The notes under the pieces are model-generated. The model was given only the letters and a program-made list of their open reading frames with translations. It searched no databases and was not told the DNA's origin. From Thermothelomyces thermophilus ATCC 42464 (taxonomy: Eukaryota; Ascomycota; Sordariomycetes; Sordariales; Chaetomiaceae), in the NCBI RefSeq assembly GCF_000226095.1, contig NC_016472.1:3906001-3970000 (forward strand): a DNA stretch of 64,000 nt. The letters run 5' to 3'. Shown here in pieces: positions 22,197-32,966 of the stretch (position 1 is its first letter; each line of letters opens with the position of its first letter). Position numbers and translations under genes: made by a program.

Positions 22197-23036
22197 TGTT
22201 GGGAAAAAAAATGGGCGTTGCTTGACTGCTGTTTCGGCTTGGGCCAGCTTAGACCATGTTGGGCCGATGCAGGTTCGTCGCGAGGATGAAAGAGCGGCAG
22301 CGACAATCTCTACGAGGTTTGCAATTCCGTAACCTCAGCGCACCCAACCTCTCTTCTGAGCAATCCTTATCGTAGGCTCCCGGATTTTTTTCTGAAATCT
22401 CAGAACCGCATTCGAGGCACGCCCGGCGTTGTTGTCGCGGCTCGTAAGTCGTGTTCCTGAGTGTACTTGCTGTCAGTTGTCTTGTTCGAATTGAGGACGA
22501 AAGTTATGAATTTGAAACTCGAACTCGAGGGGAACCGAGAAGCGGGAACAAATCGCGTTTTAATTAGCCCATCGTACCTCCGTAGTCTGATCACGAGCCT
22601 TGCCCGGGAGTTGTTGGTGCCAGTGAATCGCGGGACAGTCCTCAAGCTCCAAGTCGGCAGGTGTACTGCGTAGTTCGCGTTGAGGGTCTAGATTCGAGCG
22701 GCTCGAGGCGCAGCTGACCGGTTGGTTGCAGCTGACACAAGCTTTCCCCGCCAAGACCTCGTGCCCCTGAACCCCTATTTTCCAGTGCAGTGTAGAGTAC
22801 GTAATCCGTACACTATTTGGAACGGATCCGTACTCCGTACCGCGGGAACTAAAGTAGCGCACTTCGTACTGCGTAATGACTCCTCCTTTTTTTTCGGCAA
22901 GTCTACGGAATAGTTATGTACAAACAGCAAATCCATACATCTCATTATCACGAACCTTGCTCGTATGTGCAAATTCCACCCCACCAGCCCCCAATCCTAA
23001 AATATCCAACCCTCGGCAGCGCCTCTCTGGACTACA
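22197..23036. other. GUP1 upstream region with GTAC-type elements
   Basis: 840 bp upstream of GUP1 and downstream of the F-box gene. It contains a cluster of GTAC/TACGGA elements at about 22790-22880 (GTACGTAATCCGTAC, ACGGATCCGTACTCCGTAC), similar to those found upstream of other genes here. No ORF is supported. Confidence 0.5.
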
Positions 23037-24600
23037 CTAAGCCCCCTTCACGCCGTAGCTCCTCACGCGACTGAAATAGAAGGGCTTGTGGTTCTTCATG
23101 GTGAACTCGCCCCAGTCCCCGGTCAGCGGGTTATAGCTATAGAACCCCTTCCAGCCCAGCTTATTGTTCCTGGCGCCCTTGCCCGCCGTGCCGAGCGCCA
23201 GGTCGAGCCGGTAGATGTACTTGCTCACGCCCTCGGTCTCGACCGTCACGCCGCGCTCGGCGTCGGCCAGCGGCGCGTCCGGGTCGTCGGCCTCGCGCGA
23301 CAGCCTCCACCTCCCCCTCAGCGCGTGGCGCATCACGAAGCTGGGCAGGTGCGGGTTGGCGCCGCCGGCATGCAGGACGAGGGCCTCGCGGGTCATGTGG
23401 TGCACAACGTCGGCGGGCTCGGCGGTGGTGAGCAGGCTGATGACGGCGCCGTCGCGGAAGAAGCGCAGGTAGCGGTAGTAGGTGACGATGTGCACGGGTG
23501 AGCCCCAGGTGACTTGGTTGGCGCTAGCCTGCCCGGAGCGCATGTAGTTGACGGTGCTGATGTAGCAGCCATTGAAGCGGATGCGCGGCCGCTGTCGGAA
23601 CATGCGCTGCCACGAACACCCGTAGAGCGACCGGTACAGGGCGAGCGTGTTAGCCGCGCTCTCCCGGGCGTGCCGCCGGGCGCGTTCGGCGAGAGCGAGG
23701 TGTGGCGCGCTCGTCGACAGCTGTACCGACTCGGAATCAGCCCCCGAACCGTCCGCGTCCTCGGCCGACTCGGTTTCGGCGGCTTCGCTTTCGATGTCGG
23801 CTTCCGTCAAGGGCTTCCAGTTGACTCTTTGTTGCCAGTAATAGTGCATGCCGCCAAAACCAAACTCGCTGCCCAGGCAGATGCGTCGCCAGATGCGGTC
23901 CTCGGTGGCGACCAGGTAGGCGAGGCGCTTGCACACTTGGGCAAGCCGCACAAAGTCCCCGACGTCGAGGATGGCCACGTCCTGGAGGATATGAACCAAA
24001 AGTTCCTCCGGGAGAGTAGCCAGCGGGCACGGGGGTGGTGGCATGCCCTCGACCTCGGGTGGGGCGGGCGAGATAGACATGGCGGAGAAGCTAGCGATGA
24101 GGTCCTTCATTGACTGCGGCTGGTCAACCTTGCGCGCCGTGCTGACCGCCGTCGAGACGGCCGCTTCTGAAGCAGCCTGCACATGTTTTGGTGGCGGCTT
24201 CGGGAAGTGCTTGTTTCTGTACTTCTGGTCCACCCGGTCGTCCAGCTAGAAACGGTCAGCTCAGCGGCCTCCTTCCAAAAGGTCCAACGGTATGTGGCGA
24301 CGCACCCTGAAGGCTATCCTATACAGTCTCAGGCTTTCCCCGAGGTTACCCGCGGCCTCCTTCTCAACCGCCTTCTCATAGTGCTCCAGTGCTGAGACGG
24401 GTTCCCGGGCTTCCGAGCCCACGGAATGTGTCGTTTGTGAAGATGCTGATGCGCTTGCCGCAGACTCATCAAAGGGCCGCGGTTGAACATACTCCTCGTC
24501 GTCCTCTTGAGCGGCAGCTTTCTGCGCGGACTGTGGCGGCTTCCGCGGGTGCTGTGCGACGGGCCTCGCATGAGTGTGGGACGGTCCAGCCGCCCTCGAT

Positions 24601-24644
<44 letters not shown>

Positions 24645-24749
24645 TTGTTGTTGTTGGGAAACGCCCGGAGCGCCGTGCTTCGCCCTCACCTCGGCTTTCC
24701 ATTGCTCCCGGAAAGACTCTAGATCCGGGTTTGGAACTTCGGAGCTCAT
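23037..24749 (-). CDS. F-box protein, Hrt3/Pof7/FBXO9 type
   Basis: Probable substrate receptor of an SCF ubiquitin ligase. Exons are 24749-24306 and 24245-23037, giving 550 residues. The N-terminus holds a pure polyQ stretch (about residues 32-50), then a disordered region, then an MIT/TPR-like helix pair (ALEHYEKAVEKEAAGNLGESLRLYRIAFR) that runs directly across the intron into LDDRVDQKYRNKHFPK. The F-box is at about residues 222-268 (LATLPEELLVHILQDVAI, then RLAQVCKRLAYLVATEDRIWRRIC). The C-terminal half is the family's conserved beta-rich domain: RPRIRFNGCYISTVNYMRSG, GSPVHIVTYYRYLRFFRDGAVISLLTT and a terminal KPFYFSRVRSYGV. This layout matches S. cerevisiae Hrt3, S. pombe Pof7 and animal FBXO9. 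Only the polyQ insertion is unusual. Confidence 0.9.
24601..24656. repeat. Trinucleotide (CTG/TTG) repeat encoding polyQ
   Basis: Near-pure CTG units followed by TTG units on the plus strand give a CAA then CAG Gln run in the F-box protein. It is likely to vary in length between strains. Confidence 0.95.
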
Positions 24750-25563
24750 GTTGGCAGTAACTTCGTCTCGGCGGCGCCAAACGCGGCAGTTGCAATGGAG
24801 GATGTGAGGCCGCCTGTCGGTCAGGCAGTGATGATGTGAAAGGTAAAGGCTAATGATTCTGTCTTGAATGAACGGTCTATTTCTTTTTAAAGTTCACGAA
24901 AGCCAAGACGGCTTGGAGCTGAATCTCCGTTGTGTGAGATGCAAGGGTGGGAGGCAGGGGTGGTCAACTGTGTCATCCGGTGAGCAGCAAGTCGGCCACC
25001 CGATTGCCGATTGCGATAAGCGCTTGTTCATGATGCGATCCGTTTCGCTGTGAGGGACCGGGGTTGTTGTGGGATGCCGCAGCAAGGGGCCCACTTCACT
25101 CCGAGTGCCTGAGAGTGGAGTGTATCTCCAGTTCTGGAGCCAGTGCACACCTACTACATAGGAGTGTTACTTCTTGCCCCGCGTACTTCGCCGAAGACTC
25201 TTAGGCTTTCTTCGCCGATTAGAGCCAATTTGACTGCAAGTTTTCTCAGCTACCTGCACCGCGGGTCAGATGTTTCTCTCGACTCAACAGTACTCCGTCT
25301 GGATGGCAATTTCCGGAGCCGCGGTGAATAGAAGAGAACTAGGGAAATGTCATGGCTTCGACAACTGCTGATCCAGGAAGCTCGCACTCGCAGACGGGAC
25401 TTGGGCCGCGCGAACACAACTGAGCGTTTGACGCGTCGCTCACCTTGGGACCTCGCAAGGCACGTGAATTGACCAACATCTATTAACTATCTCGTCCAGA
25501 ACAATCCATCACACAAACGGTCCTCCAAACCCGATCCAATCCTCAGCTCTTGCCGACTCGCCT
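24750..25563. other. F-box promoter / GST 3' region
   Basis: About 810 bp separates two same-strand genes. It holds only short ORFs without family similarity and no obvious repeat. Confidence 0.45.
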
Positions 25564-26244
25564 CTACTCCAAAGCCTTCCTCACCGACTCCCGTGCGAGC
25601 AGCTTCCCCAGCCACTCCTTCACAAACGGGTAGTCGTCCTCGTTGTACTGGCCAGTTTCTCCAAACAGTCTCTTGGCGATCGCCTGCCAGGGCGCAAAGG
25701 AAAAGTCGACGTACGACAGCTTGTTCCCGACCAGCCACGGGCCATCAAACCCTTCCTTGGCCCCATGCTCCTCCTTCTGCCTGGCCAGGTGCCCCTCGAT
25801 CACGCCCGTAACCCGCTTGATCTCGTTGATGTACCGGTCGATCGCGCTCGGCAGCTTCTCCTGGTGGTACGTGGTAAACCATACAGCCTGGCCATAGTAG
25901 GGACCCTGGCCGGTGGTCTGGAAGAAGAGCCACTGCTTGGCCAGGTAGTCCTCGTTGGAGCCGGCCGGGAAGCTGAGCTTGTGGTCGGTGTCGTACTTGT
26001 CTACCAGGTACTGGAGGATGGCACCTGATTCCCACAGCGTGAGGCCGGTGTTAGGGTCCCGGATGGATGGCAGGCGGCCGTTGGGGTTGATGGCGAGGTA
26101 CTCGGGCTTCTTTACGTCGCTGTAGGGAACGGTCTCGATCTCGTGGGGAAGGCCCAGCTCTTCGAGGATAATGACCACTTTGTCGGTGTTCGGGCTGCCC
26201 TTGCCGTACGCCTTGATGGGCTTGAGGTCGCTTTGGGATCCCAT
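25564..26244 (-). CDS. Glutathione S-transferase, Ure2-like
   Basis: A cytosolic glutathione transferase, single exon, 226 residues, starting MGSQSDLKPIKAYG. The N-terminal thioredoxin fold covers about residues 8-90. It has the glutathione-contacting turn NPNGRLPSIRDP and the conserved WESGAILQYL, where Glu-Ser binds the gamma-glutamyl part. The C-terminal helical domain contains the typical LVGNKLSYVDFSFAPW segment. The length and the PNTDKVVIILEELGLPHEIE opening fit the fungal Ure2/GstA-like (nu-type) group that detoxifies electrophiles. The likely catalytic residue lies in the SPNTDK segment. It stands alone, divergent from the zinc transporter gene over 2.9 kb. Confidence 0.92.
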   Translation of the reverse strand: MGSQSDLKPIKAYGKGSPNTDKVVIILEELGLPHEIETVPYSDVKKPEYLAINPNGRLPSIRDPNTGLTLWESGAILQYLVDKYDTDHKLSFPAGSNEDYLAKQWLFFQTTGQGPYYGQAVWFTTYHQEKLPSAIDRYINEIKRVTGVIEGHLARQKEEHGAKEGFDGPWLVGNKLSYVDFSFAPWQAIAKRLFGETGQYNEDDYPFVKEWLGKLLARESVRKALE

Positions 26245-29142
26245 GATGACGAGCTAGGTCGCGTTGCGGTGTGAACTGGGTTAACCCTAAGAATGCGGTT
26301 GCTGTTTCCGTTGGCCGGTTTGGGCTCGTCGATCGAAGTGAGTTGAGCTTGCTGAATGAGGGCAGGGACACGGGGCGAGACACGGCGATCAACTCGTCCT
26401 TATATGCTGCTACTTCTACTGGTTTGTGGAGCTAATGTTTGCCTACGAGCTTTCGCCATGCCATGGAGCGCCTGGTCCCTGGGGCTTGTTCTCCACGTTC
26501 GTGATTTGCAATCCAAACAGCGTGGTGTGGTCCCAACTCGATGATACGGAACCTCCTGGATGATTACAGACATTCCTACGGAGGTACAACAGCTTAGAAA
26601 TCATCAGAAGCGATGTGACAAACCACGAAACACGCGACTCGAGTCCTCGGACCGTTGTCGTCGACTGCTGGACGATCCAATGCGGCCAAGTTGATTATGA
26701 TATCCCCGCTAGCTGGCTCGAGGGTGCTCTGGTGTGCGCCGCTGGCTGACAAATCTAAATGACTTGTTAAATGATGGGATTCCGGTGAACTGCGGAGGTG
26801 AGCAAAGCGCCGCCCTGTTACACGAGTGAATGGAACTGGGCTTCCAAATGCGCCTCCGTACAGGGGATAGCGGTCGAATATGCATGGAAACAGTCCACCT
26901 CTTTCCAGCAATCGGGAAACCTTAGCTCCATGTCCCGAGGCCACATTTGCCGCAATGGAAGCTGGTTCCAAACTACCAGTTAGTACTCGTATCGAGAAGA
27001 GGTGTAGTAGATAGCCAAAGGGCTGGTATGCAATTGCAATTGCTCAATGTTTCAATATACATACATACATACCTGCGGACCTTAAGTACGTACCTTACGT
27101 ACACAGCCTACCAACCTAAGGTAAGGTAGGTTGTGAGTGTCATGGTCACGGGCCTGATTGAGAAATCCATCTCTGCATGGCACCCCGGCTCCTACTGCGA
27201 ACTGTGTATGGTACGGAGTGGTGCACACAACAGGCAGGGATTACGAGTGCGCAGGAGTGGGAACACCGCGCACCGTTTGGTCATTCTAAACGGCTGTGCT
27301 ACAAAAGGAAGCCGCGCGGGACAGCAGGGCAAGTTGCCCGAATAGTCTCCGGATGGGTAATACCCGGCCTGTGTTTCCCCGACCGAAGGTAGGAACCGTC
27401 TGCGATCGGAGCCTTTTTATGTCTCCAAATAGGTTTCTCAAGACTTAGGCGGTCTTTAAATGACCTCAGAGTCATCCGTGGTTGTCAGATTTCCGTACGT
27501 TGCGATGGAGCCTGCAGTTGCCTTCATCAAGAAGACGGTCCCGACATCTTCTACTTAACACGCCATAGGGATTTCTGCTGCTACCTTTGCTGAATTGCAT
27601 ATTAACAGCAAGCCAGCTCCGGCTTTAGAAGCAAATCGTTGAGTTACTTGTTTGTTTGGCACCTTGACAAAGTCTTACCACCCTCCCCCTCCCCCCTCCC
27701 CTCCAAGTTGAATGGACTGGGCGTTGCGCGAACAGAAGCAGTTGCTTGTCGAAAGAAAAAGGTGATGGAAAAGAAGGTATGAGACCGATAACCTTACTAG
27801 TAGATATTCTAAAGCAAAACGCTGTCGCTTTGCGACTTCTGCTCCCAGCAGGTAGTGCACGTTGTCTCCTGACACTGCCGAGAGTCCCTTCACCTAGATA
27901 CCAACGCAGCAACAGTAGTTCATTTAGAGATCGGCACTTATTCCACTTTGGCGCCGTCCTGTTGCCCATATTTGGTACGCATGTATGTATGTACATACAC
28001 TTCATGCACCTCGAAGCAATATGTGTACGACCAAAGTATGTTGCAAAGTGGAGGCACGAAACTGGAGAGCTTCCAGAGTGAATGTAAGTTGCACCATGAT
28101 CGTCCGGCTAAGTTGGAGCACGAAACGCAAAGGGACCAGAACAGAAGTATATGGCATTAAATGTTTCACAATCACAACGCAAACCGACAGTTCTTCCCTC
28201 TGAAGAACCACAGCATGTGCCGACTGGATAGCGCCCTCCAACCCTCCCTCATTTCGGGGTCCGGGCTTGCGCTATGGAGTACAGGTGCAAAGTACATACA
28301 GGGCTTTAAGTTACTCTGGCTTGTACAGAACTGCACTTTGCATATGCCGCGATAATAACCACCGAGGATACAGAACGGACGTCTACCTTCTGATAGGTGC
28401 CAAAGTTGCAAGTTGCGTTCTGGCCATGCCTTCCGTAGCAGCAAAAAATGGTCGTATGTTTGTACAATCGAAGTCGGTAAGGACGATAATCGCGTGGAAC
28501 GATGCGGGGCCGGTTTTCCACCGTCTAGCCACTCACAAGGGCCAGGCGCTCCCAGCTGATGTCACCACACCCGGGGTCTGCCGTATCTCGGTTGCGCAAC
28601 CGACCCCATAACCACCGATTTGCGGAGCCTTCGAAGGCGTGAATCTATTCGCTTGTTGCGACTTTTAATCTTCTTTGCTTGGGTTGTCTTTCCTCCTATT
28701 CTTTCACGGCGCGTTTGAATCTCCTTTTCAAAGGCCGAGCTGTCAACTGAGCTGACGCTCTTTGTTCTTCGCGGGCGCGGGCGTTTCGATCCTGTTGCTG
28801 TTTTGAGACGCCGGGGTTCCTTCCAAGCTTTTTGTGGCTTCAGCGGCACGTCATCCGCGTTTTCCCCCCCGAACCTAACCTCGACTTCGGAGTACTGTAC
28901 ATACATACATACATACCTGCGCCCTGTGCTGCGTTTATATGCCAAGAAGGGAGAGGGGTGATTTCCGTCTTGATCATATCGCACATATTCAGGGCCGAAA
29001 ACTGCGCCGCAATCGATACCAACCCCTCGCTCACACCGGCGCGTTGGCACCAGGAGGTTTTTGCTGCGTCGCCTGTCGTCCTCTACGAGTTTTGTTTTTC
29101 CTGCAGTAGGACCTACCGAGGAGCTCGTCTCGTCCGCCCAAC
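26245..29142. other. Long divergent intergenic region, GST / zinc transporter
   Basis: 2.9 kb of lower-GC sequence with short ORFs only. It contains TACATACATAC runs (about 27055-27075 and 28895-28916) and a GTACGTACCTTACGTAC element at about 27087-27103. A basic Lys/Arg-rich reading frame (28562-29050, minus) lies opposite the presumed leader of the zinc transporter and is not called as a gene. No transposon was recognised. Confidence 0.4.
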
Positions 29143-31042
29143 ATGGGTTGGTCCAAGTCGACGCGCATCAGGGTGATGCTCGCGCTTGACACCCTCTTTT
29201 TTCTGCTCGAGCTAGGCGTTGGCTTTGCCGTGCAGTCTCTGGCGCTGATGGCAGATGCCTTCCACATGGTGAGGACTAGTTCTACGAGTCAGACCAGGCG
29301 GCCTGCGTACTGACGGCCCCGGCAGCTCAACGATATCATATCTTTACTTGTCGGTTTGTGGGCGGTCTCGGTGGCGAGGAAGGCCACCACAGACAAATTC
29401 TCTTACGGGGTGAGTGTCAAGAAGCCGTGGACTGGATGACGCAGAGCCAGAATCCGCTGACTCTAGCGATCCCCAGTGGCTCCGCGCCGAAATTCTGGGT
29501 GCCTTCTTCAACGCCGTCTTCCTTATCGCCCTCTGCGTGTCGATCGTCCTCGAAGCCATCACCCGATTCTTTGACCCGCCGGAGATTGGGAACCCGCAAC
29601 TCATCTTGATTGTCGGCTGTCTGGGCCTCGCGTCGAATCTGGCCGGCTTCGTTATTCTTGGGGGCCATGGACATTCGCACGGGCCGAGCGAACACGGACA
29701 TGGGGGAGAGGTGGGCAGTGAGGAGCATGGCGCTGCCCGTGCCGCCGAGGAAGGACGTGCTGGACAGCTAGCAGACCACGATGCGGCAGACGACGGGGGC
29801 GAACCAGACTTCTTTCCCGAGGTTGCGGTTGCGAGGTACAGGGCATCAATATCATCAATATCGGAGGGTTCACCAAAGCGCAGCAGATGCGAATGTGGTG
29901 ACGTGGAGATTGAAGGGAGCTCTCCTGGCCGGAGAGAGCGGAGATCACAAGGGAATCATAGCCGCCACGGCTGTCTTGCCGGCATTGGCGACATGAGCAT
30001 ACACCCAGCTAGTTTTCGGCAGGAGATCATCGCCGCCAGCCGCCCCCAAGCCGACGACGGGACCAGCAGTGATGAAAACACCGGAGACGAGATCGCCGTG
30101 GTGGACGAGACGGATCCGGGCGAGGAAACGCCGCTTCTTAAGGGTAGGGGTACGTCACAGTCCAGCCGCGGTTCGAAATCACCGTCGAAGCGCGCCCGGA
30201 GGGGATCCGGCATCCATCATTCACACAACCACAACAAGCCGAGGGAATCGGGCAAGAGCCATGGCCACGGCCACGGCGACTTGGGCATGAACGCAATGGT
30301 CCTGCACGTCCTGGGCGACGCGCTCGGCAACGTGGGGGTCATCATCACGGCGCTCGTGATTTGGCTGACGGATTGGCCGGGCCGCTACTACGCCGACCCT
30401 ATTGTTTCCCTCTTCATTACGCTCATCATCCTCCGGTCCTGCATCCCGCTCACGATTGCGGCCTCCAAGATCCTCTTGCAGGCAACCCCGGAGCACATCG
30501 ACCTCAACGATGTGCGCGAGGACATCCAGGCGCTCCCAGGGGTCATCAGCTGCCACCACGTGCACATCTGGCAGCTGTCGGACACCAAGATCGTCGCCTC
30601 GATGCACATCCAGGTGGCGTTCCCCATCTCGGAGGCCGGGGGCGAGAAGTATATGGAACTGTCCAAGATGGCGCGCAAGTGTCTGCACGCTTACGGCATC
30701 CACAGCGCCACCATCCAGCCCGAGTTCTGCCTCGACCCAGCTCATGCCCACAACGCGCCGGGTGGTGCAAACGACGACGCTGCGATGCGCATGGATGGCG
30801 CGTCGGCGTTGGCGTCGGCGTCGGCGTCGGCTTCGGCATCAGGCGCCGCGACCGGGAGTGCGGCCGCGGCGCAGGTGTCGTCAAAGTGTGGGAATGTTTC
30901 GGGAGATGTGTGTTTGTTGGATTGCGTTGATAATTGTATCGGGCAGGGATGCTGCTCACCTAGCGCATCGCGACCCGAGAGCAGCCACTCGGCGGAGGGG
31001 CACGGGCACGAGCACGAGCACGAACATGCTCATGATCATTGA
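29143..31042 (+). CDS. ZRC1: Vacuolar zinc/cation diffusion facilitator, ZRC1/COT1 type
   Basis: A Zn2+/H+ antiporter that sequesters zinc in the vacuole. Exons are 29143-29268, 29326-29409 and 29477-31042, giving 591 residues. The CDF fold is clear: TM1 LALDTLFFLLELGVGF, TM2 with HxxxD (ADAFHMLNDIISLL), TM3 WLRAEILGAFFNAVFLIALC, TM4 LILIVGCLGLASNLAGFVIL, and TM5 with the second HxxxD (LHVLGDALGNVGVI), then TM6 and the cytosolic C-terminal domain (GVISCHHVHIWQLSD). A His-rich stretch (HGHSHGPSEHGHG) starts the long TM4-5 loop and a second (HHSHNHNKPRESGKSHGHGHG) ends it. The protein ends in an Ala/Ser repeat, a Cys cluster (residues about 540-563, six Cys) and an HGHEHEHEHAHDH tail. The Cys cluster is less usual. 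Confidence 0.95.
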
Positions 31043-31150
31043 GGGCGAGTCTTCTTTTGTTAATGTATTTATACAAACAGCTTTTTGTAATTGTCTTATT
31101 TACGGTCGGCCTCGGAGTTTGGGGAGTCTTCTGGGGAGCCTTCAGTTGAT

Positions 31151-31152
<2 letters not shown>

Positions 31153-31183
<31 letters not shown>

Positions 31184-31193
31184 GGGGGGGGGG
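31153..31193. repeat. T30G11 homopolymer block
   Basis: Thirty T are followed directly by eleven G, about 110 bp after the zinc transporter stop codon. The length is prone to sequencing and assembly error. Confidence 0.85.
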
Positions 31194-31814
31194 CAGGCTT
31201 GTTGAGCATGGAGTCCAGGTCAAAGAAAAAGAAAAAGAAACGTATAAAGGGTCTCTCCGTATTCAGAGTTTTACTAGAGCGACCGTCTGCACAACCACCT
31301 CCGACGGTATTCAAGTCGCCTAATGATGAAACCGCTCCGTCGAATCTCGAATCGATACCGCGGCGGGTTTGCAACTCTCCGAAGGCCCTAACACACAGGG
31401 CATGACCAAATTAAGGACAGGCATAAAACCGCTCACCACAGAAACCAGCGATCTCCCCCAGGGCCCCTGAAGCGGAGCAGAGTGGTGTTTCGCTCTTCTG
31501 ACACATGGCAACCATTCCGCGTGACTGTGAAGGGCCATAAGATCCAAGAATAGGTAACCCCTCCTCATATATATATATCTCAAAGGCATTATTGCGATAA
31601 GTACAGATGAGTCGAGCCGCTCCGCCAGTGATCTCATTCAATGGGTTGAGGTCGCGCACTGCCGGCGAGGTTTAGGCCCGAAGCTGACATGCAGCCGTTC
31701 AAGAATCGTGCACTCTATCCGGAGATGGTTCGTCCCCCGACCCCGCCCAACATGTATGTACATACGACGGAGCAGCGGGGAGGGAGGGGTAGGCGCAGGT
31801 CAGCACCAACACAA

Positions 31815-31818
<4 letters not shown>

Positions 31819-31843
<25 letters not shown>
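31819..31843. repeat. (CA)n microsatellite
   Basis: About twelve CA dinucleotides in non-coding sequence. Confidence 0.95.
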
Positions 31844-31845
<2 letters not shown>

Positions 31846-32966
31846 GCTGATGAAACGCCACCAGATTGATGAGTAAGAGAAGTAAGAGAAGGAGGGTGCC
31901 CTGTGGTAGCGGTGCGTTGCGCAACAATATCGGACCCGTGTTGCACAGCGCCCAATGGGACCGATAACAATCAACCGTCTGCTCAATCTACCTTTTTTTT
32001 TTTTTTTTTTTTGCTCGGTTCTTAGATCGATCCGGCCCACCCCCCGCACGTCATGTTTCAACCCGGCCCGTGGATGCGACTCTTTCCGCACCCAGTCGGC
32101 AGGCAACAGCATTTGCTGCGCCGCCATTTGACCGATTCCGATTTTTCTTCCAGCTTCTGCATGGCCGCCGCCAACGAAAAGCCATGTGCTCTGAAGATCG
32201 CCGTGTGGGCCGGCGATTTAGCGTCGAGAGCTGTGTGGGGGATGGGTATTGAATCCAACTGAATTCCAATACCCATCCAGCCCAGAACAAGCCCAGTAAG
32301 GTATCCGTGGTAGGGGTAGAGAGTGCGCGAGGAATGTCGCCTGACGGGGGCGAGAAAGCTCGGTAGCCAAGAGAGTATTAACTCACTGCACTTAGTAAGT
32401 AGTGGGTGCTGCTGTGTAAGGTACCGTGTAAGGTGCGGAGCACTGTGTAACCGACCGGCAGAATTTCCCAAAGTGACGGCTGCACCCCTCGTTGCCCAAA
32501 ACGGCAGGAGGCTACAAGTCGACTTTTCCTTCCGTCGGAGTCTGCTGCGGTTGGGTTCAATTGGCACGAGCGACTTCTAGGTAACGGCCCAGGGAAGAGC
32601 CGGACGGGGTCCATGGCGATCGGGCCGGGTGAGGTGGTCTTTTGCCTGGGCTTCCACTGCTGCTTTCCCGGTTTCTTGACTTGAGGCTTCGACTTTTCAC
32701 TTGTTTCTTTGATCCACCACCCGCCCCAGAATCGCGCCCTTGCGCTCGCAGATCGCGGGTTGGTTTTCGCATCGCTTTGTTTGCTCTTGCTATGACCTCG
32801 TAGGCGAAAGGGTGGGGAGTCCGACATCGCGTTCTAGTATTTGACCTGTACCCCCTGCACCACGAGCCTTGCAATGCCCGTGTCGGTTTTCTGTCGTCTT
32901 GCTGGTCAGGTACGGTTGGAGCAGCGGGCATGTGTATAATCCTCGTCTCGATACCCGCCGTTCGCC

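Larger units (their letters stand above)
31043..32966. other. Spacer between zinc transporter and DUF3176 gene
   Basis: 1.9 kb with several simple repeats and no gene I can support. It contains T30G11 at 31153-31193, a (CA)n tract at about 31819-31843 and a T20 run at 31993-32012. The DUF3176 promoter should lie in the last few hundred bases. Confidence 0.45.

Noticed and set aside
31153-31193. T30G11 as a retrotransposon poly(A)/poly(T) end
   Set aside because: No reverse-transcriptase frame or target-site duplication was seen beside it. A simple homopolymer near a 3' end explains it better.
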